Shown: positions 33,701 through 48,125 of the stretch, piece after piece
Layout: each line of letters begins with the position of its first letter
How positions within the stretch are numbered: the stretch's first letter is position 1
Assembly (NCBI GenBank): GCA_024516035.1
Contig: CM044958.1
Span: 27,249,755-27,313,754, forward strand
Length of the DNA stretch: 64,000 bases
Source of the DNA: Bactericera cockerelli
Taxonomy: Eukaryota > Arthropoda > Insecta > Hemiptera > Triozidae
Direction of reading: 5' to 3'
The notes under the pieces: generated by a model
Told to the model about the DNA's origin: nothing
Seen by the model: only the letters and a program-made list of their open reading frames with translations
Databases searched by the model: none
Program-made: the position numbers and the translations under genes

Positions 33701-36700
33701 ATTAAAGATATGGAAAAGTAAGTCCTATAATTCTGCGCTACCCACTAAAATTGTGATATAATAACTCAAAAAACACATTATTATTATAACTTAAAATTAT
33801 TTCCTTGTTACAGTTATTTCAATTTGAATGCCACCACTGGTCGCTACTCATAAAAGTAAAATTTCTGTATAAACCCACCTGACTCGAGAGGTGTGTAGTC
33901 CCCTGCATCGCTCAGCGTAGAGGCCTCACTGGCTATGGTTCTGACAGGCAGGAGGGGTGAGGTCAATGACTCTTGGGAGAGGTGAGCTAGGGGTGACAGG
34001 AACCCCGCAGGGTGACCACCCACCTGTGCTTCCTGAACAGGAAAAAACATACAGTAGCCAATAGTAAGTAGATCAAGTTAGAAAGTTAAGTTTGGTCAGT
34101 CCTCTCCACTCGATAGGTCTCAGTAGCTAGCAAATTGAGACCCTAATAGCGCACCCACACACACACACACACACAAGGACCATTTGAGAAAAATCACTTT
34201 TTTGGAATCAGGAGAATCTAATTCGTCCAGAAATGCTATCACGTTATCAGCTCAATTTCGAAAATCCCGACCGAAAACAATACTTTATACGTGAATACTA
34301 GGCAGTTTTCATTTAGTAAATATTACAATGAATGAAGAAATAATGAATAAGAGCATATTCTGTTTACCTTGCAGTCAGCCTGTCTGGGTTCCAGCAGGAC
34401 ACGGAACAGAGTGAGCGTGGGTACATTGTCCAGCACCCCCTGACCCAGCCCACGCGCATCGTCCTGGTTCAATCTCCTGTCCTGGATCACCTGCATACCC
34501 AACCATAAGATACCGAATAGTACGTTTAGAGAACACATAGAAAAGAAAAATACTGTTAAAAAGAGAGACAGACAGTACAAAGCAATGGGAAATATTTATG
34601 GGAAACGAACAATATATAAAATGACCATTGACCATGTATGTACATTGTACCTGCATTATTATAAATACCTATGACCTAACAATATAAAATAAAATTCAGA
34701 TTTAACAGCTACAGTTTCAAATGACCATGCAGTTGAAAGCGACGTTTAAAAAAAGATCTTTTCTACCATAGATGATTCAAATGCAAATAAAGAATCATTA
34801 TTAATTCAATAAACAAAAAACTCGTATAAATTTTAAAAAGAAATCAAGAAAATAATAACAACTGGAATATACTCCTTGGAAAACTTCAAGGATGACTTAT
34901 TGACTTAAAGAAACTCTTATAAATTTAATAGAGTTTAAAGTGGTTGGATGGAAGAGCTTAAACTTGAGAATTGTGCAACGGTACAGAAAGCCAAAATTGC
35001 GATTTTTTTACGATTACGAAATTAACTCAATTTTTAAAGACCGTTGTCTCTTCCTCCTTATGCAAGGAGACAAATTGGGATGTCCAAAGACAAGGGAGAT
35101 GTTCTTCAATCTACTCGATCCCTTTAAAAAAAAAAAAAAAAACAATTCTCTTCTTGAGAAGAAGAAACATTACCTCTATCTGGCCGGGCTGCAGACTTGC
35201 GACCCCCAGGGACTGTGCGGAGAGTAGACTCAGCCGCCACGTCGGGTCCTCTATGTAGGCGGCACAGGGCATGGGGTAGAAGTTGCCCTGGAGGGGTATC
35301 TTGTCCAGGTGTCTGCGCTTCACCATCTGGGAAGGAAGGAAGGAATGTATTTTATTTCATTTCACATTTTGTTTCATTAAAATCCCCTTGAAGTACAATA
35401 CCTGTTGTACTTTTAGGGGGTTCGAGTTCGAGAGAACAGGTAATCACTAACAGGTAAAGCGTCTGTCCCGGTAGCTCAGTGGTAAAGGCGGCACTCTGCG
35501 GGGGGAACTTCACGATTCGGCCCAAATAACCTGAGGAGACCTTTTCCATAGCATGATTCGTCCCAAAACACACTATCAAGTTTTGATCCCACACAAAAAC
35601 TCCCACTTTCATTCTAACAAAAAGTCCCACTTTCATTCCACCAAAAAATCCCTATAAAATAGTATGGAAACGTTGCCCTGAAAGAACTGAGAACAATGGC
35701 GATGTTCACGATGTTATTGTTTTGAACTAGTAACAGTCATCTTTGTTTCAGTGTTTATTTGAGTGTTTGACAGTAGGGTTAGATAGAAGGCCATGCCTCA
35801 AGAATATAGTAGGGTTAGGTAAAATACATAGAAGGCCATGCCTCAAGAATATAGTACGGTTAGGTAAAATACATAGAAGGCCATGCCTCAAGAATATAGT
35901 AGGGTTAGGGATAATACATAGAAGCAATGCCTTAGGTTTATAGTAGGGTTAGGTAAAATACATAGAAGGCCATGCCTCAAGAATATAGTAGGCTTAGGTA
36001 AAATACATAGTAAGCCATGCCTAATACATAGAAGGCCAAAGCCTGATATACCTACATAGAAGGAAATTCCGTAATTTAATGTTGAATAATAAAAAATCCC
36101 TCAATATGTACGGTACTTAGAATGTTGCACTGGGCCGAATCGTTCGGTGACCTTTTTTACCTGAAATCGAAACCTTTTTCATAAACCTTTTGGGCCGAAT
36201 CGTAATGCGCCCACTCTGTGAATCCAAAGACACTGCTGGAATAATGGGACTTTAATAGTCTTACCCGACCTCAGTAGCTGGATCGACAAGGCGGCGGACT
36301 TGTAACTTGGAGGTCGGTGGTTCAAGTCCCGGTTTTCAGCGTAGATTTAGTAAAGCGAGTTTGAGTAGTTGTGATATCACAAAATTGATTAACACAAATA
36401 TGATACTTTAATAGTCTTAATCGGGCAGTATTAATAAGGTGATATTATTATTATTCTTTCTTTTTATACCAAAAGTAGTCACGGAAGTCGAGTGAGTTAA
36501 CGCGCTAGGCATTGCACTCCTGGAAACCTGGGTTCGATCGCCAGCGGAGCATGAAATTTTCTACTCTGTACTTGGATGTTCGGGGTCCAATTTTACCTCG
36601 TGAGGAAAAATGAGTAGGTCGTTCGATGTGAGCAACTACCAATGGCGGAATTATGGGGAAAAATAAGGTGTTGAAATATTCATGAAAAAGGAAAAAGTCA

Positions 36701-39700
36701 CATAATTCTGCCCTACCCACTAAAATTGTCATATAATAACACCAAGAAACAATAATTTGCACAATGCAAGCTAGAGTGTGCATTTTGAAAGACAAATATA
36801 TGGAACTGGAAAGGTACAAATTGGGACATTCTCGGGTTAGCAGAAATACGCAGGAACTACGACTCCTTTACTGATTTAAAAATGGGAATATATTTTGCCA
36901 TACAGCAGCAATTAAAAGCAATATGAGGGTTGGATTCTTCATTAAAAAGAAATGGGGCACAAATATTAGAGAATTCAAAGCAATTTCAGAGAGAATGGCA
37001 TTGTTAAAAATTGAAATAAATGAAAAAAAATACCAATACTGGAAATTTTCGGAAGTAAAACATAACAACTTTGTATAATAGTTTCTTTTACCTGATAACC
37101 ATTTAGGTCTGTATAGAAGACATCCTCATTCTTAATATTAGTTGATAGTCTCATAGCAAGCTCTGTGTTGACCGTTTGTTCGGATGTCCAGTAGATTTTC
37201 TATGTTAATACCTAGAGAAAAGGATATGTAACATTAAAAATAATTTTACAACTGGTATGGTATCGACGGAGTAGTTCAAACTCTCTATTAGGTTCAGTGT
37301 TAACTAATGCACTGTGGGGTTGCTGAAGAGCTAGAAACATATTACCTAGATGTGTTGTTGTTGTTGTTGTTGTTGTAGCCAGCTTCGCTACAGCTGGAGG
37401 GGTGATGATGGTCTCCAGCCAACTTTATTTCAAAGTTGGCTCGTCCTGAACCACATATTTCTATGTGCGATCAACCATCATGAGGACTTGGACTTTTCTT
37501 TATAAGCCATTAAACCCTTAGGGAACTGCAAGGGTTGGGTTGGCTAGTCTGTTACAACAACCCTTACAAGCCAACCTGGCTTGTAAGGGTTGGCTAGTCT
37601 GTTCTCTGTTTATAGTCCTCTAGCGGACACTGGTCTTCTCCCTGTTTAACGTCCCCCAGCCAGACAAACATTACCTAGATCATCGCTGTCGGCTACATGG
37701 TTCACATTACCTAGATCATCACTGTCGGCTACATGGTTCACATTACCTAGATCATCGCTGTCGGCTACATGGTTCACATTACCTAGATCATCACTGTCGG
37801 CTACATGGTTCACATTACCTAGGATCATCACTGTCGGCCACATGGTTCACATTACCTAGATCATCGCTGTCGGCTACATGGTTCACATTACCTAGATCAT
37901 CGCTGTCGGCTACATGGTTCACATTACCTAGATCATCGCTGTCGGCTACATGGTTCACATTACCTAGATCATCGCTGTCGCTACATGGTTCACATTACCT
38001 AGATCATCGCTGTCGGCTACATGGTTCACATTACCTAGATCATCGCTGTCGGCTACATGGTTCACATTACCTAGATCATCGCTGTCGGCTACATGGTTCA
38101 CATTACCTAGATCATCGCTGTCGGCTACATGGTTCACATTACCTAGATCATCGCTGTCGGCTACATGGTTCACATTACCTAGATCATCACTGTCGGCCAC
38201 ATGGTTCACATTACCTAGATCATCGCTGTCGGCTACATGGTTCACATTACCTAGATCATCGCTGTCGGCCACATGGTTCACATTACCTAGATCATCACTG
38301 TCGGCTACATGGTTCACATTACCTAGATCATCACTGTCGGCTACATGGTTCACATTACCTAGATCATCACTGTCGGCTACATGGTTCACATTACCTAGAT
38401 CATCACTGTCGGCCACATGGTTCACATTACCTAGATCATCACTGTCGGCTACATGGTTCACATTACCTAGATCATCACTGTCGGCCACATGGTTTCACAT
38501 TACCTAGATCATCACTGTCGGCTACATGGTTCACATTACCTAGATCATCACTGTCGGCTACATGGTTCACAATGACGGAGTGGGGTCACATGGGCAGTTG
38601 CACGATGACCAAACTGAGCAGAGGTCCCTGCACCAAGACCACGGGGCTGTTGTCTGCGGACACTGCCTTGGCCTGGCCTCGGGGGAGGAACAGGTAGGCG
38701 CCGCTCATCTCCTTGCCCACCCGGACGCGTACGTCACGAAGTTGAGGTTGATGGCGTGGTCACCTTGGACTCTTGTCTGTGATGCTCTTCAGGAAACCTG
38801 AAGCAAAAAAAGAAATCACATTGGCATTTTACACTTTCATTATTATAGGAAATTCCTGTTGCCAGCCTCCGTGGCGTAACGGTTGTGACTACTGCCCGTA
38901 GTCCAAAGATCCTGAGTTCGATTCCCGGTTGGAGCAGACTTTTCGCACAGAAAATTCTGTTCCATCCGAACATATGAGGCTGGCAATTCCGGCCCTACCC
39001 AGGCTGGGTGAGGTTAATGTGGGTAGCTGGTAACGATTCCCAGCGAATGGAGGGTAAAACCCCCGTCCTATCTACCTCAAGTCAGGACGGTAAAACCAAA
39101 TAGAATCAATGGACATGAAAGGAGCCTAGAAATTGGATCTGGGCGTCCATATAATCCTCTCACCACCGTGATTTAGGTATCAATACCTACCTCACGGACA
39201 CGGAATTATTATTAGGAAATTCCTGGAAACCAAAAAAGAAAAAAAAAATACTATTTTGGTGAAGCATGTTGTTTGACAGTACGACTGTTAACATCCCTTT
39301 TTTCATGTCATCATGCTATGAATACTACCAAAAGTAATTTTTTGCACAGTCAAAAATGAAATTCAGAAAGTACATTTGAGAGGAGGATTTGCAGCTTTGT
39401 AAATGAGCAAATGTCAAATTCAATATGATTACTTATGAATTGTACTTAGGAACTAGTACTTATGACTTGTACTTGGAACTATCAAGTACTTATCACTTGT
39501 ACTTAGGCACTATCAAGTACTTATGACTTGTACTTGGGAACTATCAAGTACTTATGAATTATACTTGGGAACTATAAAGTACTTATGACTTGTACATGGA
39601 TCTATCAAGTACTTGGGAACTATCAAGTACTCATGACTTGTACATAGCACTATCAAGTACTTATGTCTTGTCCTTAGAAACTATCAAGTACTTATGACTT

Positions 39701-39813
39701 GTACTTTGGAACTGTCAAGTTCTCAAGTTCTACAAGTATGATTTGTACTTGGGAACTATCAAGTACTTATGACTTGTACTGGGAACTATTAAGAGTATTA
39801 AGTACTTATGACT

Positions 39814-39866
<53 letters not shown>

Positions 39867-42800
39867 AGACATATACACACAAACGCAAATCATTTATAAA
39901 TTAGATTCTTCTAAGATTTTTGAAGTTAAGCTGCGTCCAGCAAGTTTAATACTTGGTGGATGATACACCCAGGTTTGAATCATCATTATTGGGAAGTGTG
40001 GTCTTTCATTTAGCTCATTTAACAGTCAGGATATTGCTTACCTTTATCGTTGAAGGAGACGGACATCTTACTGGTCTGAAGATTAAAGTGCTTTAGAGGT
40101 CCATTAGTGATGTACGAGGGAAAAATCTGCTTGAGCTGATGATTAGGATGATGTTGACTATTGTACACTTTCATCTCAGAAATGTTGTCTGAAATAGTGG
40201 TAACGGAATTTTTTTGATTTAAAGAAAACATAGCACATTATACTAACAGTATAATCAAAATTCAAGTCAGCATTAACAGGATCTAAATCTCATGATCAAA
40301 AAATCTTTTATAGAACAAAGCTATACTTGAAGTATTTCCTCTCTCATTTTTTTCCTACTTGTGTCCTTCAATAATAATATAATATTCTCTCAATGACAAA
40401 AGTAGTCTTTTGACTTACTACTAACTAATATTATACAGCCGAAATGATTAATATAATATACAGGGTCTGCCAAAAACAAGGAGCCACTTGAAATATGTTG
40501 AGTACGAATTTAAAATTTGAAAAATGCTACAACACGTGTACCATTATATCAAAGGGGAAACCTTCTCTACTAGGTTTTGATTTTTTGACCACGGGGGGTT
40601 GACCCCTTGACACCTGTTCTGGTAAAGCTAATGGTATCAAAATTGCATGAAATTTTAATTATTTCAAATGGAAAAACACGTGTTTAACAGTTTTACAAAA
40701 ATATACATAATAATTTCTTTAAAAAAATAACTGAAACCTCTGAAATGAAACATACGACATCTCCAGCCCTACGATAATTTGATTAAAAATCTCAAACTTG
40801 TCTTATATTATTTTCAAGGTCAACCACTTTTCAAAAATGTGTTACAAACAGGGTAGTTCTATTTAAGATTCCTAAGTTGACCCCCCTGGGGCCGCCCCTG
40901 GTAATTTTGTAGAAAAGGTTTCTTATTTGATAATATGTATAATGGTACATGTGTTTTAGCATTTTTCAAAAATTAAATTGGTTCTCCAGATATTTCGAGT
41001 GGTTTCTTTTTTGGAGGACCGTATGTGCAGATTTTAATACATAACTCGAAATATTGGTAAAGAAATTCAATTTTAGATAGTGGAGTAACATAAATGTGTC
41101 CATGATTTTAAGAACCTTGATGAGATTTGATACTCACGGGCCTTGGTTCGATTCCCAGTGTAACTCAAACAATAACTTCGCAGTTGGAAAGGGCCCATTT
41201 TGGCTACGAAAAATAATCGGTAGCATGGCGCTAGCCCAGTAGCAGTGACACATACCGGTACCACTTGAGATACCACAGGTTCAGACCCTACCAAGCTAAC
41301 TGCAACCTGAAAATGTAAACAATAAACAGGTAGTATGAAACCAATACCTTGAATCGTCTGGCTAGCTCTTAATTATTTTAAGCATTCTAGTGACGGGCCA
41401 TGTTTTAGCCCCTATAAAAAAATCATAACGACCTATCTAAAAATGGAACCAAATAGATTATTTGTAAAAATTCATTCAATTAAGTCAATTCATAGAAGCT
41501 TTAATTTAAACATTGTATGGCGATAAGTCGGCCTAAGAGACCAGAATAACTTTGGAACATAACTGCTAAAGATTCGTCATTTACCTGTGCTGAAGTAACG
41601 CGCACACTGACCAGCTCTTTACGTTCCCATGACAACGGATTGAAGAGAACTACTCTCTTGGCGCAGACTTGGTTATCATCAGGTCCTATCTCTATGACTT
41701 CGTCATTGTTCGGGAATTTTCGTAGACTTGAGACATTGCCCGATCCAGGAGGGTTGGACTCGTGACCCCCGACGATTGGCTTGTAGTTGCTTGTTGAGTC
41801 TGGAGCGAGGAGTACCTTGTGGGGAAAATTGATTGGAAAACAATTTTGTTAAAATTGAAGTAAAACCACTAACATTTTTAAGTGTTATCTTATGGGAAAA
41901 GTTTAATCTATTCCCTCATCTACTGTATTTATGGAGTTAGATGCCATTCTTTGTCGAGCGGCAGGGGACTTGTAAAAATAATTCAGAAAAATAATATCTG
42001 GAGAACCACTAAGTTAAATCAAAAGTATTATAGAACATTAATGGTTGGAAATGATTTGTACTACCACTCCTTAAGAGATTTTACATCAAGTCTTTACATC
42101 CTCTACAGAGATAATCACATAAAACATTTCATTTCACTTTACTTGTTTATTTTCTGTGTCCATGATAATAATTGTGTCATGGTGGTGGAGGGTATTAATC
42201 CATATGGACGTCCAGAAGAAATTCTCTGGGGTCCTTCCGTGTCCTGTGTGTATTGTATTGTTGCTCATCTATACCATGTAGTCAAAATATTTCTTGAAAT
42301 TCGGAATAAAAGTAGGAGTTTCAGGAGATTTGAAATCGTTTAAATCAGGATAAAACGACTTGATTTTGTTTCAAATATATAAAATGATTAGTGTGTATGT
42401 GTATGAGTCATAAGTTAAATAACTAGATAGTTCCCAAGTACAAGTCATAAGTACTTTATAGTTCCAAGTATAATTCATAAATACTTGATAGTTCCCAAGT
42501 ACAAGTCATAAGTACTTGATAGTGCCTAAGTACAAGTGATAAGTACTTGATAGTTCCCAAGTACAAGTCCCTAAGTACTAGTTCCTAAGTACAATTCATA
42601 AGTAATTATATTGAATTTGACATTTGCTCATTACCTGGGCAGAGAGATTCAAGACCCGACGTAGAGACAGGATGGCGCTCCACATCTTGAGTGCATAGTC
42701 CTGCACCACATGATCCTTGGCAGTGCCGGTGACCCCGTCATGGTGCTGGAAGAGGGAGAGGGATGCGCGCGCATCGGACAAGGCAGGGAGGCATCCTGCG

Positions 42801-45800
42801 AGCAGAGAGGGCCAGTCATTCTTGTGAGGACTCGACGTCGAACGTAAAAAACAGTGATTTCTAGTTATTTAACAGTTTGAGCCCCAGTGCTGGAATCGGC
42901 GATGTATGAGTGTTGGAACCCAACACTCATACATTGTTCCCAAGGACCACTAGAACCTATTCCCTATGAGAAACACATAGAAACGAATACCATAGAGAGT
43001 GCTCATGTCTTCAAAGTAAGGAAGGTCGTGAATACCATATAGAGTACTCTAGTCCACAGTCAAATTTCGGGTAAGAGTCATATATGGTATTCATGGGCTC
43101 AAAGTGTTAACAAGGCAACTTCGAGCGAGGATGTTTAGGGGATTCAAAGCATTCTACTTCCACGAGACCCTAGGCTGATATTTTTCCAATTTCTGGGTAT
43201 CTCCGCTTTTGGCAACGTTGGAATTCGTAATAAGCGACCCAAAAAACATATGGGTACCAAAATGCAAAAAAAAACGCATAAACTTTCCTAAACAGGGTCC
43301 TTTGTTTGCTCAGGGGATTACACTAGTAAGCATACCGCTTACATTCAACTCCCGGTGGTGGAAGGATTATTAAAGGCGCTCAGATCCAACGTCTACACCA
43401 TGTCAACTGATTCTATTTTGGTTTAATATCCTTGTAAGAGTTATTCCTATCACGTTATAATTATTATAATAATAATATCGTTTTTGTCACTTTTCAGATG
43501 ACGATAGAATTGATATTGATACACGAAATCAAACATACCTGACGCATGGAGTAGCCAATCCCTGCTTACATCACTTCCCCGCCAGGCTAGGGTGAACAAC
43601 AAATCAGCTGCACGGAGTAGACCGCTCAATTCTCTATCCATTCTCTTGTAAAAGGGACGCGAAGTGTAGTACCTGCAAAAAGATGTAGAAATCATGGAAT
43701 TTTATAGTTCGATAGAAATTTCAGAAGGGTAAAAGAATAAAAAAATAAATAGTAGTTAAAGTAATTAATATGAGAGGGGAAACAAAAGTTATTCGAAATA
43801 AATTAAAATAGCATTGTGAGTAAAATAACGCATTGGCGATCGTTGGTTAAGGCTGGAATTTTTAATTATTATTAAATTGTAAATACTTACCTATGAAATA
43901 AAGGAGACCTATTTGACTGCTGGAATAAAGGGACTTTTCAGTCTTACCTGACCAATATAAACAAGGTATAGTCTATTATATTCTAAAAAAAATTCAAGAC
44001 TACATAATAATGACACCAAAATAAAGTCTTACCAGGGTAGTATGACTGAGTGTCCATTACTATTAAATTACGTTAGATTAGACGACAATTTCCAAGAGTA
44101 TCCTTTACTGTAAATTTTGAATTCACTACAAATGGTTACTTTCTATCTCAAGCTTCACAAATATAAAAGTAAGTAATGTGAATACATCCTTAAATACTGA
44201 ACTGATGGATGTTTTCTTTGTACATTTCCAGATAATCCTAAAAGGTATTTGCTTTTGCAAGAAACTTGGAGGAACAAAGTTTCTGCATAGAATTTTTCAT
44301 AGCCCTTCTCACCCACTCCAGTAGTTGTCATCCTTGTCGGCATAGGTGAAAAAATCCCCGGACAAGCTTGGGAAACTCCTCTCGTCTTTCGACTTCCGCA
44401 GCGTGTCGAAATAGTCGGCCAATGTTCCAAACGAGGCGTGCACATTGAGCGACGCCCGTGAGTTCATGTAGGCGAACAGCTTCTCGTAGTTGATCATCTG
44501 GGAGTCCCACTCTGCAAGGTTCTCGTAGCGAAAGTCATCTCCCAGGGGAACCAGCAGGACTCGGGTTCCATACAGGGAGGCTTTCTTCCGCCACTGATCC
44601 AGGAGCATCTCCGCTCTGGAAACAGATACCGCCGTTGCTTTCATTACAAACAACAATAATAATAATAATAGTCTGGCTGGGGCACGTTTTCCAAGGGTTT
44701 AAAGGATTATAAAGAAAAGGACCAAGTTCTCACGATGGTTGATTGCATATAGAAATACATACAGCGTTCGCCATTTAAACGGATTTAAATTTTGAAAAAT
44801 GCTTGAAAATGTGTGACATTATATCAAAGAGAAACATTTTCTATTGGGTTTTTTACTTTCCTTATCCTAAAGAAATTAAACTAATGGAATCACCCAAAAT
44901 TTTCGATAGTCAGTTTTCAGTGCCAAAACACGTTTTAGGGTACCCAAAGGCATAATCCAAGTTTCTGCTATTGGTCCGTGTGTCTACCTGTCGGTCTCAA
45001 TTTAAGATATCTTGAAAACCGGGCCAGAGACTAGGACTGCACACAAGTTTTAGCATTTTTTACAATAAATTAAAGTAAATGAAAAGAATATAGGTGCTAC
45101 TAATCATAACCAATACTTGGTCTCACCTGTGCGCCACCTTATTATCTAAGATGAAAAGAATCAAGATGCTACTAATCATAACCAATACTTGGTCTCACCT
45201 GTGCGCCACATTATTATCTAAGATGAAAAGAATCAAGATGCTACTAATCATAACCAATACTTTGGGTTGAGTGGAAGAGATTGCCACAGGCAATAATCCC
45301 GCCCTTTAGGTAGGACATTATTGTTATTTTCTTTTTTACTTATTTATTTTGTCATTTGTTTGTTTTTCTTTCTCTTAATTTTATACTGTTACCATTGTAC
45401 TTTGTCCTCCTAATAAAGCTTAAAAAAAAAAAAATACTTGGTCTCACCTGTGCGCCACATTATTGTCCGTGATGACCTGAGGCTGGATGCCCCAGGGGCA
45501 GGTCAGGCGGAAGTGAGGCAGCCGCTTGAAGTCGAACTGGCAGCAGACGCTGGGGTCCGGGCCACAGGTGTGCGGCACGTCATAGCTGTAGAACGGCATC
45601 ATGTGCGTGAGGAGGTCAGTGCTGCCGCTGTTATCTGGCCCAAGAGACAAAACCGATTTATTTTCTGTTTGATTGCCAAGGATGACAATAATAATAATAA
45701 TAAAAGCATACTCGCAGGGGTCAACCCAACCGAAGTGCAATGGAAGGGCCTCACCCTGGAGGAACCTCCTTCTTGATCAAGGTAGCCTCCACGCCAGGTA

Positions 45801-48076
45801 AGTATTTATTTTCTTTATAAAGAAACATTTATACAAACGTACTTCTCCTAAGCTTTGAAGAGCTTCTAAGAGATTTCTATTATACAGGGTCCGCCCGAAA
45901 AAAGGAGCCAGTCGAAATATCTAGGCAACGGATTTAAAATTTGAAGAAATCTAAATCATTATATCAAGGAGGAAACTATTCTACTGGATTTCGTTTTTTT
46001 TACTATCAATACCAGGGGTGGCCCCAGGGGGGTCAACTTTGGAATCTTAAATGAAACTACCCTGTTTGTAACACATTTCTGAAAAGTTATTATATGAATA
46101 ATTTTAAGTAGAGTAAGAATGTGAAACAAAAAATAGGGGTTCTAATTTAAAAATCGAAAGTTTACACTAAAAATAACCAACTCTCTTACACCCTGTATAA
46201 AAAATTAATATCAATATAACCGAAACTAAAAATAATGAAACCGGTGTTTTTTGCTTTTTTAGTATTTCAAATAGGAACGAAATTTTTTCTGGTGAACATA
46301 ACTCTAGGGCCACCCTCCCTGTATGGCCTTGACAGTTGAAAGGGACGTCAAACACCTAAACATAAATAAATAATACAAAGCCAGTCGGGCTCATTTAGAA
46401 TTTTTCTCACCCCATAATTGACGCCAACGAAACTCCAAGTTTTTACCCATGGCCAAATATTTCTTCACTTCATAATGAGTTCTTTGGCCTAGTAAAGCTT
46501 CCAAACCAGCTTGCTTAAGAAGAAGAGGCATAGTAGGAGACATTCCAAATGGATCGATACACCAGCTATGTCTGCAATCAGGAAAAGGATAGAAACATCA
46601 TTCACTCACTCATTCATTGATCGCCGCATCTCGTGAAACAGTAACTGGAGGCTACTTTTCAGGTGCAGATTTGCAATAAGTGCAATTTGAAACTAAAAAT
46701 GGCACGCTAGCCACGGGGAAAACTTTGGAATTTTCTCACCTACAGAGGAATATAGCGGATCTAAGACAATGTATGAACAAAATTGATGTGAGAATTTTCA
46801 TGTAACGATTCGCAAGGGTTCTATGTAGTAATATAAAACTTTTCATAGGAGTGAGCGGTGAAAAATCTAGGCCTCATGTCTAAAAATATTTTCTATGGTT
46901 GAGGCAATCAATCTTTCACAAGATAAGTGATATTTTACTTCTTTTTAATTTAAGTTACTGGACGTGGGTTATTAATGGTCTAGAGAGGTAATGTAAGAGG
47001 TAGAAGTGATATTTGAGCTTCATCACGAAAAGAGCGAGAGGGTTACCTGGGTTTGACGCCTATGTTGCTTAGCAACCACTGTTGTCCATGGGTCAGCTCT
47101 TGTATCATGGAGTAATAGTGACTATTGGCCTCGTCCGTCATGACCCAGCCTCCTGTCACTATCTCTAACTGACCACTCTTCACGAGTCTAAAATGATAAA
47201 GTATAATTAAAAATGTGAGCAAAACAAACTCGTATTTTTCTTTCTAACCAAAAAAATTTCCTGGTTAGGTTTCTTCCAAATATTTCCAATTTATTCCAAG
47301 GTCATTCGTAAAAGAAAAATGCGTTTGGTTACTTTTAAAGATAAACAATGGACTTAACCTATAAAAAAACTGGAAGCAAGAATTTTCTACTTCCACTTTG
47401 GTTAACTTTGGAAGTGGAAATTTTTCCTCTTCCAAAAGAAAAATGACTTGCTTCCAGTTTGGTTCATTTTATTCCCGTTTGGTTAACTTTGGTTAGAAAG
47501 AAAAATAGGGCTAATAATCAAACAAACTTGCCAACAGATAAGGATGAAGTTCCAAGTCAAGACAGTGGACTCCAAATGAGGTACCTATGTCCCGAGTTCT
47601 AGTAATGTCAAATGTTTTAGTGGGGAACGACATTTTCGAGAAAAAGCTTAACATAATTAAACCCTAATCTCTTAATATACAGGATGTCCCATTATAAATG
47701 AGACATTCGAATATCTCTAGAACTAATGAAGAAAGAAAATTCGTGTTTTCGGTGGTTTTCCTGAATTTTTGGGGACATCTTATGATGACATTCATAAATC
47801 TTGTCCATCGAAGTATTTTTCAAGGTCGGATTCAGAATTTTAAACACTCAACATTTGTCCAAACAAATTTTATCACAGACACTAGCAAGTTTGATAAAAG
47901 TTGGCGGCCACCCGGAGGATACGATTTTTTATCACGTGATCTTCTCTGGGAAAACAAACCAGGTAAGTCTCAAAAAATGATGTTCAAAATCTTAAAACTG
48001 TTTACCGTGTAGGGTCGGCTTGTACTCAGAGAGTAATTTAGATAATTATTTATGTGTGATATTACTTTTCCTTGAA

Positions 48077-48125
<49 letters not shown>

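Larger units (their letters stand above)
35464..36470 (+). mobile_element. tRNA-SINE family A copy split by two later insertions
   Basis: The head TGTCCCGGTAGCTCAGTGGT stops at CACTCTG (35498) and resumes at 36212. The tail GGGACTTTAATAGTCTTA stops at 36263 and resumes at 36405. Its B-box segment is missing after the resumption. Confidence 0.8.

Noticed and set aside
37964..38488. 174-codon frame encoding a 12-residue repeat ([12 protein letters not shown]) as a repeat protein gene
   Set aside because: It is the intron-side part of the 36-bp array following mannosidase exon 14; each unit carries a splice donor and no independent start or homology exists.
37668..38573. CRISPR-like regular repeat array
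   Set aside because: Eukaryotic gene context, no unique spacers (the whole 36-bp unit repeats) and no cas genes.
38562..38801. 79-codon + strand frame over mannosidase exon 14
   Set aside because: Antisense shadow of the coding exon; homology lies on the minus strand.
41882..42343. 153-codon + strand frame in mannosidase intron 11 as a nested gene
   Set aside because: No recognisable motif, biased AT-driven composition and no promoter or splice evidence.
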